Source of the DNA: Lindgomyces ingoldianus
Lineage: Eukaryota; Ascomycota; Dothideomycetes; Pleosporales; Lindgomycetaceae
DNA length: 64,000 nt
Direction: 5' to 3'
Assembly: GCF_010093535.1 (NCBI RefSeq)
Contig: NW_022985163.1
Location: 1,574,421 to 1,638,420 of the forward strand
Numbering within the stretch: the stretch's first letter is position 1; each line of letters begins with the position of its first letter. This document shows, piece by piece, positions 11,747-22,658 of this stretch. Below the pieces are notes generated by a model that was given only the letters and a program-made list of their open reading frames with translations, did not search any database and had not been told where the DNA came from. The position numbers and the translations under genes were made by a program.

Positions 11747-14510
11747 AGTGGTCAGGGGGTGAGAATGGAGAATGAGTTAGGACTCTGGACCGATTTCACT
11801 ATGAGCACACTCGTTGATTGGATTGTTCGTGGCGGAGTCCGATTCTCTTCCAGAAGGGGAAGTAATTAGTTTTCCTCCTTTGCTCCTTCTATTCGATTTC
11901 CGGATCGACGGATCCCGGTTTATTAGTCCTCAAACTCCATCAAGATCGTCATAGCCGTAGAGTCACATTCAATATACACGGGGTGCATTCATTGGCATGC
12001 TCGTGGGCCTGTAGTTAGATCGCAATACCACTTGTTACCAAGCGACAGGTGGACCATGTTCCTCATGTCCGTGACTCGTACTGATTTAGCTCCTACTCAT
12101 CTAATTAAACTGGCTCTTCTCCAGTTAAATTGAATGATCAAGTGACCTTTCAAATGCCCTTGTCTTGCTGACCAACAATACGACATCGTTACCACGTGGG
12201 CTCCCTCCCTACATCTCGCCAAGGCTACTACCTTCTCTGGTTCCGGAGACCCGAACATATGTCCGGACCATGACCTAGACTTAGCATCGAGACCCTCGAC
12301 TCGACCGCCTGCTTGATAACTGTCGAGCATTGTAAAATTAGTATGGTTGTGGGGGAGGCATCGGCGTCGGAAGATATCATCTAGTGGAGAAAGCTCTCTA
12401 CTACTTTAGTCATTTCAGATTCTGCTAGTTGCCAGACCAGATGATATCGGGATTGCAGGAAAGCGAAAGTGAGCACGTAGGATTCGATCAGTGGGTCACA
12501 AATATCCGTTCCTGATAGGCTGTTCTCCCTATTTACATCATCTAGCAATGTTACAGGAATTACCTCTGGATGTTGGTTAGGTATTTGCACCATATGCACC
12601 ACTCGGTCTCACAGCCATTAAAGTTCCGCTTCTAAGTTCGTGCAACGGCGGAAGTACCGCCACATGAGCTCTCGCGAAGACGCTTCGGGCAATCATGCAG
12701 AATGAATGAAGCCCGATCAATGTTTGTAGTAGCCAAGTACGACCTCCCATCCAGACAAGGTCCTTCCTGATGAGCCCAAGATCCGCCGCTATCTCATTAA
12801 TTCTTCAAAAGCTCGATGACTTCTCGAGGAACTCCAAGGATAGCGGCTATTAACGGACTTGCGAATTCGCCTCTTAAAATGACCACTTCGGCTCTGGCAT
12901 ATGCAGCTGGCCCACGGTGGCGATATGCCCTCCGCTTAAGAAGATTTTGAAATGTGCACTATTGAATCGGGGTTTGCGCCACCTTTCAAACTGGGTTTAA
13001 TAACATAGCAAAGCTTGCCTAAAGCCACTAGTCTTCAGCTTGTAACACCATTGCAAACTCCCAGATAGAGCGTAGTAAAGTTTCCATGAATTCTCCATGT
13101 CTAAGTGATGTTGCAGGCTAAGTTAAACAGCGAGGAGGTTCTCCAGAACTGCTCCTTTCAGGGAAAACTGTTCAAGGTATTATCATACCTGTCGTGGTCC
13201 GTATTATAAAAGCTCCTGTCTGTATTGTGTCCTTACCATGATAGGAGAATATTGCAAGCTCCAGTGGTGTTTTCGGAAATCGATCGTGCATACTATATAT
13301 GATGCTCCTGATTTACAATGCGGGAGAGATCTCGGCGAAGAGCGTTGGAGCGTGTAGATCAGATCATCAGGTGAGGCACCGTTGGCGTGATCCTTCACAT
13401 TCTGGATATGAGACAAATCAGGGTGGGGGGCGGGCTCATATGATACCAACTCCGCTTTGCAGAGGGGTGAGTGGACTGGACCCATGGAGGGTTCCTTCCA
13501 TAACTTGGTGATTGACGTACTCTATTACGCGATCCTGGGAACGCAAAGTACCGGGAGTGTAGTCGACGACATTGGGCGACATTATTTAGCTGAGAAGAGA
13601 CTTAGAAGTTCACCTGGGATGGATCTGTGGAGCGTTCGTTAACCCGTCGAGAGAAATATGTATTGTCGGTCGCGGGAGTTCCTCCCATGGGTTCTTTGGA
13701 ACCTCGCCTGAACTTTCGAAAGAAAGCGCATAGGTCAGGATCTTGTACCATGATGCTATGATATCCGGTAAATTTACTCGGATTGCCCTTGACCGGTGCT
13801 TCGACGTTCGCTTGTGTAGGTGGATCCGAGAGAATTTGAAACGTCTGTATACGTATTTCTTCTGAATATTTAACGTGCACAATCAGTTTTGCCATCCAAA
13901 TAAAGGAGCTTGCCGGGATGGATAACGTGCAGCTACATTGAACAACTAGCAGCTTCTTTCTGCGTAGGCTTCCCTAGAGCCTTTCTATCCCTCTTCTGTC
14001 GTTGCTTTAGATAAAGAGTGCAAGATATTGCAGCAGCTGGCCCCATATTCGTATCAGTAATGGATTTGATGAGCTGTAGCGTGGGCCTCACTGGAGATCG
14101 CGGAATTCTGAGCCGCTTGCGTTTCCCCATGTCCCAAGGACGGCCCGAGGGTGTTGCACTGTAAACTAGCATGCCCGCCCATGTCGAATTCTCAGCAGCT
14201 ACGCTCGATACTATCGTTTATACCGAGGAGATTAGCAAGGAAAGACCTGATTTCGAAAATTCTAACTGTTTGTTGTTGGTCGGCATGGATAAACTTGGTG
14301 ACCAAGGTGAAATCACCAGGAATGCAGATATCGTATCGTAGTTTACCTGGAATCCAAACACCATGACCGACCATGCCATTATATTGCTCAATATCCGGTA
14401 ATACTAATATCAAACCTGGCATCGATGGAGCGCCTTCCACTCCACCACACAGAAGCCTTGGTCTCGCACATCATGTGACGGAACCGCTCGGCAAGCTCCG
14501 CCATTAGTCA
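11747..14510. other. Long spacer without recognisable genes
   Basis: About 2.8 kb of sequence with moderate GC between the DUF1996 gene and the first transposon. Open stretches on both strands (for example 12097-12330, 13204-13485, 13602-13895 minus) overlap each other, have no motif and lack convincing splice contexts. It may contain decayed genes. I can support nothing specific. Confidence 0.4.
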
Positions 14511-14516
14511 CATCTA

Positions 14517-14633
14517 TTATGTGCAAAAATCAGGAAATTTCTTAGCGTTCCTTAGATCTTTTTTTTCCTTACTAAAATTGCATAGAAGATTACAATCTTA
14601 ATAGAATTTCTAATATATTAATAAATCTTTCTT
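14517..14633 (+). repeat. Left terminal inverted repeat of the 3.5-kb element
   Basis: Pairs with 17928-18039 in reverse complement. This copy is more heavily RIP-mutated than the right one (for example TTAGCG here against TTGGCG, CCTTAG against CCTCGG). Confidence 0.75.
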
Positions 14634-17600
14634 AAATATTATTAGTAAGTTAAAGCTTTAAGTTTATATAAAAATACTACTCTTAGCTTAATTTTTAAAG
14701 TAACAGAACAACAATAGGCCTAAAACAGAAGGCTAGAGCAGCCCTAGCTACCTAAACATGTTAAATTAACCTTAGTAGCAACCTACTAGCCTATTTTACA
14801 TATGTAAGGGCACAGGGCCTATTAAGCAAGCGTAAGAAAACTGCTAGTAGTACTAAACTAAAGTTAGCGTGTTATAAGTTAACTTAATAGTAAAAGTAAA
14901 GTAAAAAAAGCTTATAATATTCTAGCGCCTACTAAGAGTAAGCCTGCACTTTAAAAAGCAGTAAAAGTAACTAAACAATCTACTTCTTTTACTCTAACTT
15001 AGTAAAAAGCTATTCCTATAGTTCCTACTTATTACTCTAAGCCTAATACTTTATCTAATATACTTAAAGATAACCTTTTTTTACTGCTAAAAAGCTTCTT
15101 TCTAACTTTTATCTTATCTTAGCCTACTCTTGCTCCTGTAGCTGCTAGAGAGTCTTCCCCCCCTAATTAAATAGTAGAGTTTAATGTTACTATATAATAT
15201 TTAGTGCGCGTAAACAGTAATAAGGCTAATAGTAGGCTAGTAGATAAAGTTATTTCTTAAGCATTTTTCTTACTTTTGTAGGTAAAAGATTAGGTTAATG
15301 CTATAATTAAAAGCTCTTTTATATAAAAGCATATAAAGGCTTAAGATTTCTATATTACCTTACATACTATTTAATATAGGGCTAACAAGCAGGGGGCTAG
15401 CTAGCAGCTCTAAATAATAGAGGACTTTAAGCTTAGTAAAAAATAAAGGCTGTTCTCTAGCATTAAACACTATATAAGGCGCCTTAAAGGCGCAGATAAG
15501 GTAAATATTAAGGTAAAAGTAAAGCTTATATATAAAGTAATAATAAAAGCCTTTTTATGTAACTAGTTAGTAAATAAGCCTTTATCTAATCCTCTTATTA
15601 CTCTAGGCTATAAAGAAAAGTTGCCCTAGCGCACATAGTAGCTATTAAATAAGAATTATACTTATTAAAAGATCTAAGATCTTACTACTAGTATTAATAG
15701 CTAGAGTTAGATCTTTTATATATAAAAGTGCTAAGTATTAACTTATAATAACTTTAAGCACTTTTACTATGTTTACTAGGCTACTTATAAGCACTTTACT
15801 ATAAAAGACGCTAATTTAGAGTTATAAGCTTAGGTAATTTTTAAAAGCTAAGTATATATAAATTAGCTACTAATAAAGCTTATATAATACTAGTAAACTT
15901 TAATAAAGAACTAGCTAAAAGTAAACTTACATAATAAGTAAAAAAAAAAGTGTTATAGCTTCTTATTATTCTTAAGCAATAAAAATAAGCTTAAAAAGAT
16001 AATAAAAGTAGCTAAAAAATATAAGATCTAAGAAAAACTATAAGCTATAAAAAAAGTAGCTAATAAATAGTAAAAAGCTTAGAAAATAAAAAAGCAAGCT
16101 TTTTAACAGTAGCAGCTTTAGCAGCAGTTTTAATTAACTAACTATAATATGTTAGGTCTAAGAAATCTGCTGTTTCTATTTTTAAATATACTTTATCTAC
16201 TTTTTACTTTTTTAATAGCTGCTTTTTACTTAGAAACTTCTACACAACCTATACCTATTTTAAGCTTAAGCCTTATTACTAGTAGTAGAAAGAATAACTT
16301 ATAGGTGTTAGTAAAGAAGTTTTTTAACTAGCTTATTAAACAATAACTAGTTAAAAATTATAAAAACTATATATAGGCAAAAGATGTAGTAATAAAGTAA
16401 AAGTAGACATTAAAAGATCTTAAAAAGATGTTAATCTCTTAGAGTAAATTATATATAGTAGCAGTAAAAGCTCTATTTAAGTTAAAAAAAATAAAATAGT
16501 ATGTTATTTTTATAATAAGCTTTATTAATTTAAACTTAAATATTAAACTACTTAAAAACTATTAAATATCTATAAAGTAATAAGGCAAAGATTAAGTGCT
16601 AAGAAAAAAATTTAATAGACTTAAAATTTTAATAAACATAGAGTTTTTAGTAGCTAAATAAGGTTAATTAAAGTTTAATGTTTTATTATTTTATAACTTA
16701 ATATCTTTATAGTCTCTGTTATCCTAAGAATCTATATTATAACCCTATTAAGCGCTAATTTTAGCTCTTACCTAATTAAGCTTCTCTAGCTCTATATATA
16801 ACCCTCTAGTAGTGTATGTAAAGTGTTTTCTAGTAAAATAATTACACTTACTGCTTTTAATTATGTCCTTAAAAAACAAGCTAAAGCTTATATACTACTA
16901 CTAATAGTATAAATAGTTTTTTTTAATTTATGCCTTTAATACTTTAAAGGTTAACTTAATAAAATTATAGTTAAGCAAGTATAGTAAAAGAAAACAAATA
17001 ACATAGCTAGTAGCCTTAAAAATAGTTATAACAGCTTTATTCTAATAAATTAAGATGTTATTAAGGACTATAACTATAAGCTAGGTCCTATAAGTTGCTT
17101 AAAGTAAAAAAAAAAAGCGCTGCTTAATTTAATTAATAAACTCTTTATAATTAAAATATCCTTCTTTTACCTTTATACAAGGCAGGTATCTATTTACTAT
17201 ATAGGCTAAAAGAATAGCCTACGTCTTCCTGCGCCTTATATCCTAAGTATATTAACTTTTATAGCCTACAGGCCTATAAGCCTTATGCTGCTAGCTAGTT
17301 TTTTTATTAAAAATAGACTTATTAAAAAACACTAAATTATCTTATATAAACTAATAAAAAGAGTAATAGTAGAGCTTTTAAAGCTCCTTATTATAAGCCT
17401 ATAAAAAAGGCTGTAAGGTACGCCTACTCTATCTATGCTAGGTAAGGTAACAGGAGATTGTAGATTTATTAACCTTTACACCTCTTTTTATCTATAGCTA
17501 ATAGGCTTATTTGTTCTAGTATCTTTATCTGCTGCAGATTAACTTCTTAAACAGAGCTTTACTATCTTTATTACTAATTTTAGAAGGTCTCCTAAGCTTT

Positions 17601-17927
17601 ATAGTAGGTGGCTTATAAACACTGCTATAAGCCTTAAGATTATTCTCTACATTATAAACTATGTAAAGAGAACAACTTTTATAATTAGCAATTGCAGTTC
17701 TAAGCCATCTAAGCAGGAGAAACTAACAGATGTTTATATAAACGCAATTATTAAGCCCTTAGGTGCTTAGTTTAAGATATTAGGGTGATTAGGGCCAGCT
17801 AGGAAGGATAGAGACGCTATAAGCGCGATACATTGTAAACAAACGCGTTGTTACTCTTAAAAAAGTTAGTATAGGCGCTTCTTTATACAAACTAAAGGCT
17901 TTAACCTACCTAGGGCTAATCTAATTG

Positions 17928-18039
17928 TTATTTATTAATATATCAGGAATTCTATTAAGATTCTGATCTCCCATACAATTTTGGTGGGGGAAAAAAAGAT
18001 CCGAGGAACGCCAAGAAATTTCCCGATTTTTGCACACAA
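17928..18039 (-). repeat. Right terminal inverted repeat of the 3.5-kb element
   Basis: Reverse complement of 14517-14633. It retains CpG and TCA/CCA sites lost in the left copy, so it is closer to the ancestral terminus. Confidence 0.75.
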
Positions 18040-18199
18040 TAGATGATCGCACCAAGAGCCAAGCAAACACGCTAACGTCTTCGCATCCGTAATGCTATGC
18101 GAGCTTCATCTCTTACCACTCCTTATCCTAACGCTAGTACAGGTGTAATGTAGCATAAAATAGAGCTAGCCTACCTACACGATGATGGAGACCTGGCTG

Positions 18200-18610
18200 T
18201 GTCAGATATGCGCACCTACTGTCAAGACAGGAGGAACGCTTGACGAAAGCTGCTACATAGTACGAGCAATAAGCTCGAACAGTATGTTGCTGCAAATTGC
18301 TGCATGTTGCAGCAAATTGCAGGATTTTGCAGCAAATTGCAGCATGCTACAGCATTTTGCAGCATTTTGCAGCAAATTGCAGCAAATTGCAGCATGTTAC
18401 AGCATTTTGCAGCAAATTGCAGCATGTTGCAAGCTGGTCGCGCATAGGGCTAGTGCGCGAGGGACTCGGATCGGCAGAACAAAAAGCCGAGCAACACGAG
18501 TAGAGCAGAAAAAGGATCGATAAATAAATACAATGAATCATCATCCCATACATCATATCCAAACCCATCATTCATCTCAGGAAGCCCAGAAACAGTGCTT
18601 CAATCTGACA
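18200..18610 (+). repeat. Solo LTR of the copia family, unmutated, TSD GGCTG
   Basis: Starts TGTCAGATATGCGCACC, ends CAATCTGACA (inverted TGTCAGA/TCTGACA ends), and is flanked by GGCTG at 18195-18199 and 18611-18615. It is homologous over its length to the LTRs of the complete copia element at 25543-30454 but carries no RIP-type damage. At 411 bp it is 90 bp longer than those LTRs because of nine extra 10-bp units. Open frames across it are accidental. Confidence 0.93.
18287..18426 (+). repeat. 10-bp tandem repeat (TTGCAGCAWW) inside the LTR, 14 units
   Basis: Fourteen consecutive 10-base units of the type TTGCAGCAAA / TTGCAGCATG / TTGCAGCATT. The same position has 5 units in both LTRs of the 25543 element and 8 units in the solo LTR at 33447. 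Confidence 0.9.
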
Positions 18611-18615
18611 GGCTG

Positions 18616-19154
18616 CCGTCAAACTCTACTCTTGTTTATATATCCTAGCATGAGCCTACTTTCACTACTACTAGTAGTGGTTGTACTTGAAACATATCTC
18701 TTAGTTGAGCCAAACTATCCTTGATAAGCTAGTGGGCAAAGAGCATGGCGAAGTTTCGCCTTAGAAAGAAAGTCTTTTCTGTTGGTTTGTGTTTTAGGGC
18801 AGTGCACGGGCCATGTTCTACTTTCGCTTGCGTATTTAGGCCGCTTATTATCACGCACGGTCCCTCACCGCCCTTGACATGTCAGCACTCCTCTGTTTAA
18901 CGTTATAAGGCCACCTCAATAAGCCCGTCTCGAAGAATAGCGTTTTCCCAGCCGTGTTTATCTACAATCTTTTGGGGTTGTGTGGAATCATCCTACAAAG
19001 CATCCCTTGATCCTTCCCTGGTTGAGTTATGATTCCTAGTAGCTCTAATTTTCTTCCAGATTATCGAATGAGTATTGTATATCTGCATTGAAGCAACGGA
19101 GCCCAGCCTGAGTTTCTTATCACCATGAAATAGCGACCTGAATCTGGGGCTAGC
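18616..19154. other. Spacer between solo LTR and F-box-like gene
   Basis: Normal-GC sequence, about 540 bases, not RIP-mutated. It should contain the promoter of the gene at 19155. I see no gene. Confidence 0.4.
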
Positions 19155-20105
19155 ATGACAACACCAAGGGTACCCGAACAGTCCCAAAGCTCGCGTCCAG
19201 AACGGGGACTCAGCCTTTGCATGCCTCGACCCACAAAGAAAGCCCAATACCGACGATTCTTCCAATGGAAAAGTATCAAGAAAATCTTGGTCAAGTTCTT
19301 CGGCTCCAGGACAAGAGTATTGCCTCAGCCCCAGTCACTCTTCCTCACTCTCCCTCTTGAGATACGGCACATGATCTTCATGTACGTCTTCGCCTCGTCC
19401 ATGATCCATGAGCGCGACAACAATTCACTCTCGACCTGGGACCACCTTCTCCTGAGTTGCCGCCAGGTCAAAATAGAGATGGAATCAATGCCCGCGCAGC
19501 CAATCATTTCGCTAGTGAACACGCATTGGCGAAAGAGGTTTCCCAATCATCCGCTCAACATTTCAGCAGTCACCAAGAACGGAGTAGTACAAGATTTAGT
19601 CGTAGCAATCCCCCGCGCCGTCTTGCAACCCGCGTACAGGAAGAAGATAAGGACGTATATTCCGGACTATATCTCCCCACTCTTTAGAATTTATGCGGAT
19701 ACGCTTACGCTCATGATCCACGATGACGGCAGTCCTCTCGTTAATATGAACAGCGTACCGGTCTATGAACATATGCTCCGCCAAATTCTTTCAACTCTCT
19801 GGGCTAGAGAGCGAACACTGCCCCTTCTGGCCAAGAAGTGTCGGGTGAAGATTTTACCGCCTCCCCCATCTCGGAACTACTTTAACGCAAAGAAAGTTGT
19901 CGTGAATTGGCAGGGCTCGCTTTCAGGAACATTGAGGGAACATTTCAGTATGCTACTATGGATACACCTTCTGTGGATAGCATCGAAGCCATTCAGGAGA
20001 GGAATTCATCTTCGAAAGCGAAGATTTGTCCTAGACTGGGTGAGCAGGACGTATTTCACTATTGAAGCCGTGAGTTGGGAGAGTAAGACAAGGTTTCGCA
20101 GGTGA
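19155..20105 (+). CDS. F-box/2EXR-like hypothetical protein (316 aa)
   Basis: Single-exon frame of 316 aa. After a basic N-terminal region (residues 1-55), SLFLTLPLEIRHMIFMYVFA (about 61-80) matches the F-box/2EXR-type opening (LPxEIRxxIY) common in dothideomycete proteins, followed by LLLSCRQVKIEM, the usual 'L--CRQ---E' helix. The C-terminal part is Arg/Lys-rich (RRGIHLRKRRFVLDWVSR) without a named motif. Nothing in it looks RIP-damaged, though it sits on a 3.6-kb island between RIP-mutated transposons. Such proteins are often orphan, rapidly duplicating genes; a role as a ubiquitin-ligase adaptor is only inferred. Start chosen as the first in-frame ATG. Confidence 0.65.
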   Translation: MTTPRVPEQSQSSRPERGLSLCMPRPTKKAQYRRFFQWKSIKKILVKFFGSRTRVLPQPQSLFLTLPLEIRHMIFMYVFASSMIHERDNNSLSTWDHLLLSCRQVKIEMESMPAQPIISLVNTHWRKRFPNHPLNISAVTKNGVVQDLVVAIPRAVLQPAYRKKIRTYIPDYISPLFRIYADTLTLMIHDDGSPLVNMNSVPVYEHMLRQILSTLWARERTLPLLAKKCRVKILPPPPSRNYFNAKKVVVNWQGSLSGTLREHFSMLLWIHLLWIASKPFRRGIHLRKRRFVLDWVSRTYFTIEAVSWESKTRFRR

Positions 20106-21266
20106 AAAGAAATGAATGGCTTGGGTTACGAAAAGGGCAGATTCCACAGACCGTGGGCACTAGGCATCAATATTGATATTCCACTATGTATTCGTTCACA
20201 TGTACCCGTCTTACCGGCCAGTCCTTAACTTTACGAATAGCGCCAAGAAGCCAACCTGGAAAAATCAATCACATGACTTCTCCAGTCGCACGAAACCAGG
20301 TATTTCAAGGGCTACAGGCAGCCACTAGGATAAGTTCGGCGGCCAAATTTGATGAGACCAGGCTAGTTACTCTCACCTGCACATGATCACAAGCAAGATA
20401 ACAGCTTACCTTCAAACCCATCTCGCGCGGGCAGGTAGGGGGTCGAGGATAGGAGAGTAAGTCATCGCGGTGGTGTGGGCTATGCGAGTATATTGAGCAT
20501 TAGTCTAAAGTCTAAAGAGCCCATTGAGCTCTGGGCTAACCAAAGACTGAACGAGAGAGGAGCTAGCCACAATGAGGAAAGTGCTAGTCCTAATAAGTAA
20601 CTAGGGCATCGTTAGGTGCAGCATCTCGTGCAACCACTAACATCACTCTCCTGAATCTTTTCTACAATAACTCTTGTGGGGATTTTGCGCTCCAGTTTGT
20701 CTCGAGTACCCCCTGAAATCCCATTCAAATTCTTGCTCCTCCATATAGGACGCATCTTCAAGTGCTCTAAGGCTAATATAACCTTTACAACTGGGCTTTT
20801 TCAGGCGACCTGTTGTGTCAAAAGTTGTTATACCTCATTGCCCTCAATTCTCTTCAGCCGAAGATATCGTAATAGAAGAAAGCATAGGCAATTTTCCAGA
20901 CTTGTGGGTAGTCTCCAAAATAGACATTAATAAAAGGTGACAGCTATCCTTACTAATAAGAAGACAGAGGCGACGGGAATTGTGTTCAGAATGAGAGTAG
21001 ACAATGAAAATCGGCCGTTGTTGAACAGGACAACTGTGTAGCTTGGACCTCTACGAAATTAATATGAATCGAAGGACAATTTGTACAATTCATCTATTAC
21101 TAATCGCTCAGAACATTGTCGTGGAAAGCTCAAGAACTTTTCAAAATAACGCTGTCACGGGACGGCTGCTTAACTTTGATGATGATATCGTGGGACGTGA
21201 CGCTTCCTTAAAATCTTCTTTCAATTTTACGGGCGGGATTGACCGCTCTCAGCCTCATAATCGACG
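20106..21266. other. Spacer without recognisable genes
   Basis: About 1.16 kb, normal to slightly AT-rich. Short open stretches (20676-20930, 21043-21270 plus) have no motif. I see no gene. Confidence 0.4.
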
Positions 21267-22170
21267 TTAATCAAGCTGCAACTTCTCGAGTAACGTCTGG
21301 TGGACACTACTTGTACGCATTTTCTTCTTGATATCCCAAATTTCTACTCTTATAATGATGAAACCCTTTATCTCCGACCTTGCCTCTCTCTCAAAATGGA
21401 GCATAGCTTCAATGAGAGATCTTTCACTCACCATCTTACCCAATTCCATCCGATTCAAGATGACAAATAAAGGCTCGGCTTGAAGATTAGCAATATATAG
21501 AGGGGTGCCTATAGGGATTCTTTCCTGTCCGTCTCGTCGGCCGAGAGAGAGGATGAGATTTTCTGCTAGTCATCCGCCTTTCTGACAACTGCTGGATTCT
21601 TTTAGAGTAGTTGAAATATGATTCAAGAAAGGAGTGCTCTTCTCATCATCGCACTTGCCAAAAGCAACAATACGCTGCAGATCAAGGAGCCTTGGGTCAA
21701 GTCAACAGCTACCGGCGAAAGCCATGATTCATCGAAAGTTACTATACCGCGTTCGTTACAGCCAGACAGGACAATTACCACAGAGCCAGCGCTTTGCCAA
21801 CGCTTTCCCATTGGTGTCTCCAAGAATTCTTGAACTCCAAGGTTTTGCCGGTGTCTATCCTTGTCGAATTTGGCCTCTAAGAATTGTCGATAGCTTTTTA
21901 GACTGGTCTGGTCAGCTTTTAGTCGGTAATTGCCTAGCCTGGGGGCATTCTGCGCACTTTCCACTTGAAGTATATCGTTCTTCCCCTCCATACCTGGACA
22001 TCAATCAGTTGTGGATCATGCTATTCCTTCCTGCTATGGGTCTAACCTTCAATCATCGTTTCTAGTCGATCTACCTGCTGTACCAATCGTGCTTCGCACC
22101 TTATTCTAATGCAGTTGAAATTGTCCCTCATCGTCTGTTCCATGGTCTCGAAGTTGGCTGGCTTTCCCAT
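21267..22170 (-). pseudogene. Broken gene resembling part of a fungal STAND-type protein
   Basis: Reads on the minus strand from an ATG at 22170. Exon 22170-22047 (MGKPANFETMEQTMRDNF..., with RCEARLVQQVDRLETMIE), intron 22046-21994 (GTTAGA...CCAG), then a second exon with YRQFLEAKFDKDR, VQEFLETPMGKRWQSAGSVV, IVLSGCNERGIV and SWLSPVAVDLTQ. At DLTQ, near 21685, the frame is lost by what looks like a one-base deletion. The next frame continues sensibly as RLLDLQRIVAFGKCDDEKST, meets a TGA near 21567, and continues through EPLFVILNRMELG to LLEKLQLD and a stop at 21267. I infer the degenerate P-loop-like / 'ILDR' part of a STAND NTPase-like protein. The damage is not of RIP type. Unannotated introns could rescue one break but not obviously both. 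Confidence 0.5.
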
Positions 22171-22658
22171 GCTTCTTATATTACGACCTAAATTTGATCA
22201 TGGGTATTCCTCTTGCCTCAGGGGTGGAACTTACTAATTAAAGAGCGTTGAAAATATAAGGTAGCTTCCTAGGCTAGAAACATGACGTATCTGTAAGCAT
22301 AGGATAGCATAGGTTCTAATTCTGTATCTAGATATATTTTATAATATATGCGCGTTTTAGGCTTTAACGTGTATATAAAGACAAAACAGGTAGAGGTGTA
22401 TTCGCTACTTATTTTAAACACCTATAAGAGCTATCTTAACTAAGATTTTAAAAACTACTACTTAAAATATAAAATTCTTACACTCTATATACTAGCCTAT
22501 TTACCACCTATACTCTAGCCATCTAATATAGTCTACTTTTTCTTACTAAAGCTAAAGTACTTATAGAGTGTATAAGACTTAGCGCGCTAAAATGTGTACT
22601 AAATTAATAGAAAGACTTTTTTAGCCTTTAAAACTACTTTTATTAACATTTTTATATA
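22171..22658. other. Boundary from normal-GC island into RIP-mutated DNA
   Basis: TGA, TCA, TGG and CCA are common up to about 22300 and then almost vanish; from there TA steps dominate. Origin of 22300-22658 unknown; it is the target into which the fold-back element inserted. Confidence 0.6.

Larger units (their letters stand above)
14517..18039. mobile_element. RIP-damaged 3.5-kb DNA transposon with ~120-bp terminal inverted repeats
   Basis: The left end (from 14517) and the reverse complement of the right end (from 18039) match for about 110-120 bases, starting TTRTGTGCAAAAATCRGG and running on through a TTAATAGAATT motif. Flanking TA at 14515-14516 and 18040-18041 fits a TA target duplication as in Tc1/mariner-like elements, although the bases just outside (CATC and GATG) are also complementary, so the true terminus could lie 4-6 bases further out. 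The interior is AT-rich and full of TAA/TAG. One damaged frame on the plus strand (about 14.9-16.5 kb) and another on the minus strand (about 16.7-17.8 kb) look like former coding sequence, but I do not recognise the transposase. Differences between the two ends are almost all TCA/CCA to TTA/CTA, TGR to TAR, or CG to TA. Confidence 0.75.

Noticed and set aside
13602..13895. Minus-strand frame of 97 aa
   Set aside because: A second overlapping frame of similar length exists, no recognisable domain, and no convincing start or neighbouring exon.
18287..18426. CRISPR-like or coding repeat array (TTGCAGCA units)
   Set aside because: Ten-base head-to-tail units without spacers, inside a defined LTR with target duplication, in a eukaryotic genome. 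Open frames of 60-110 aa across it follow from the repeat composition.
21634..22065. Plus-strand frame of 143 aa
   Set aside because: It lies antisense to the STAND-like pseudogene, whose minus-strand frames show recognisable segments; the plus frame has none.
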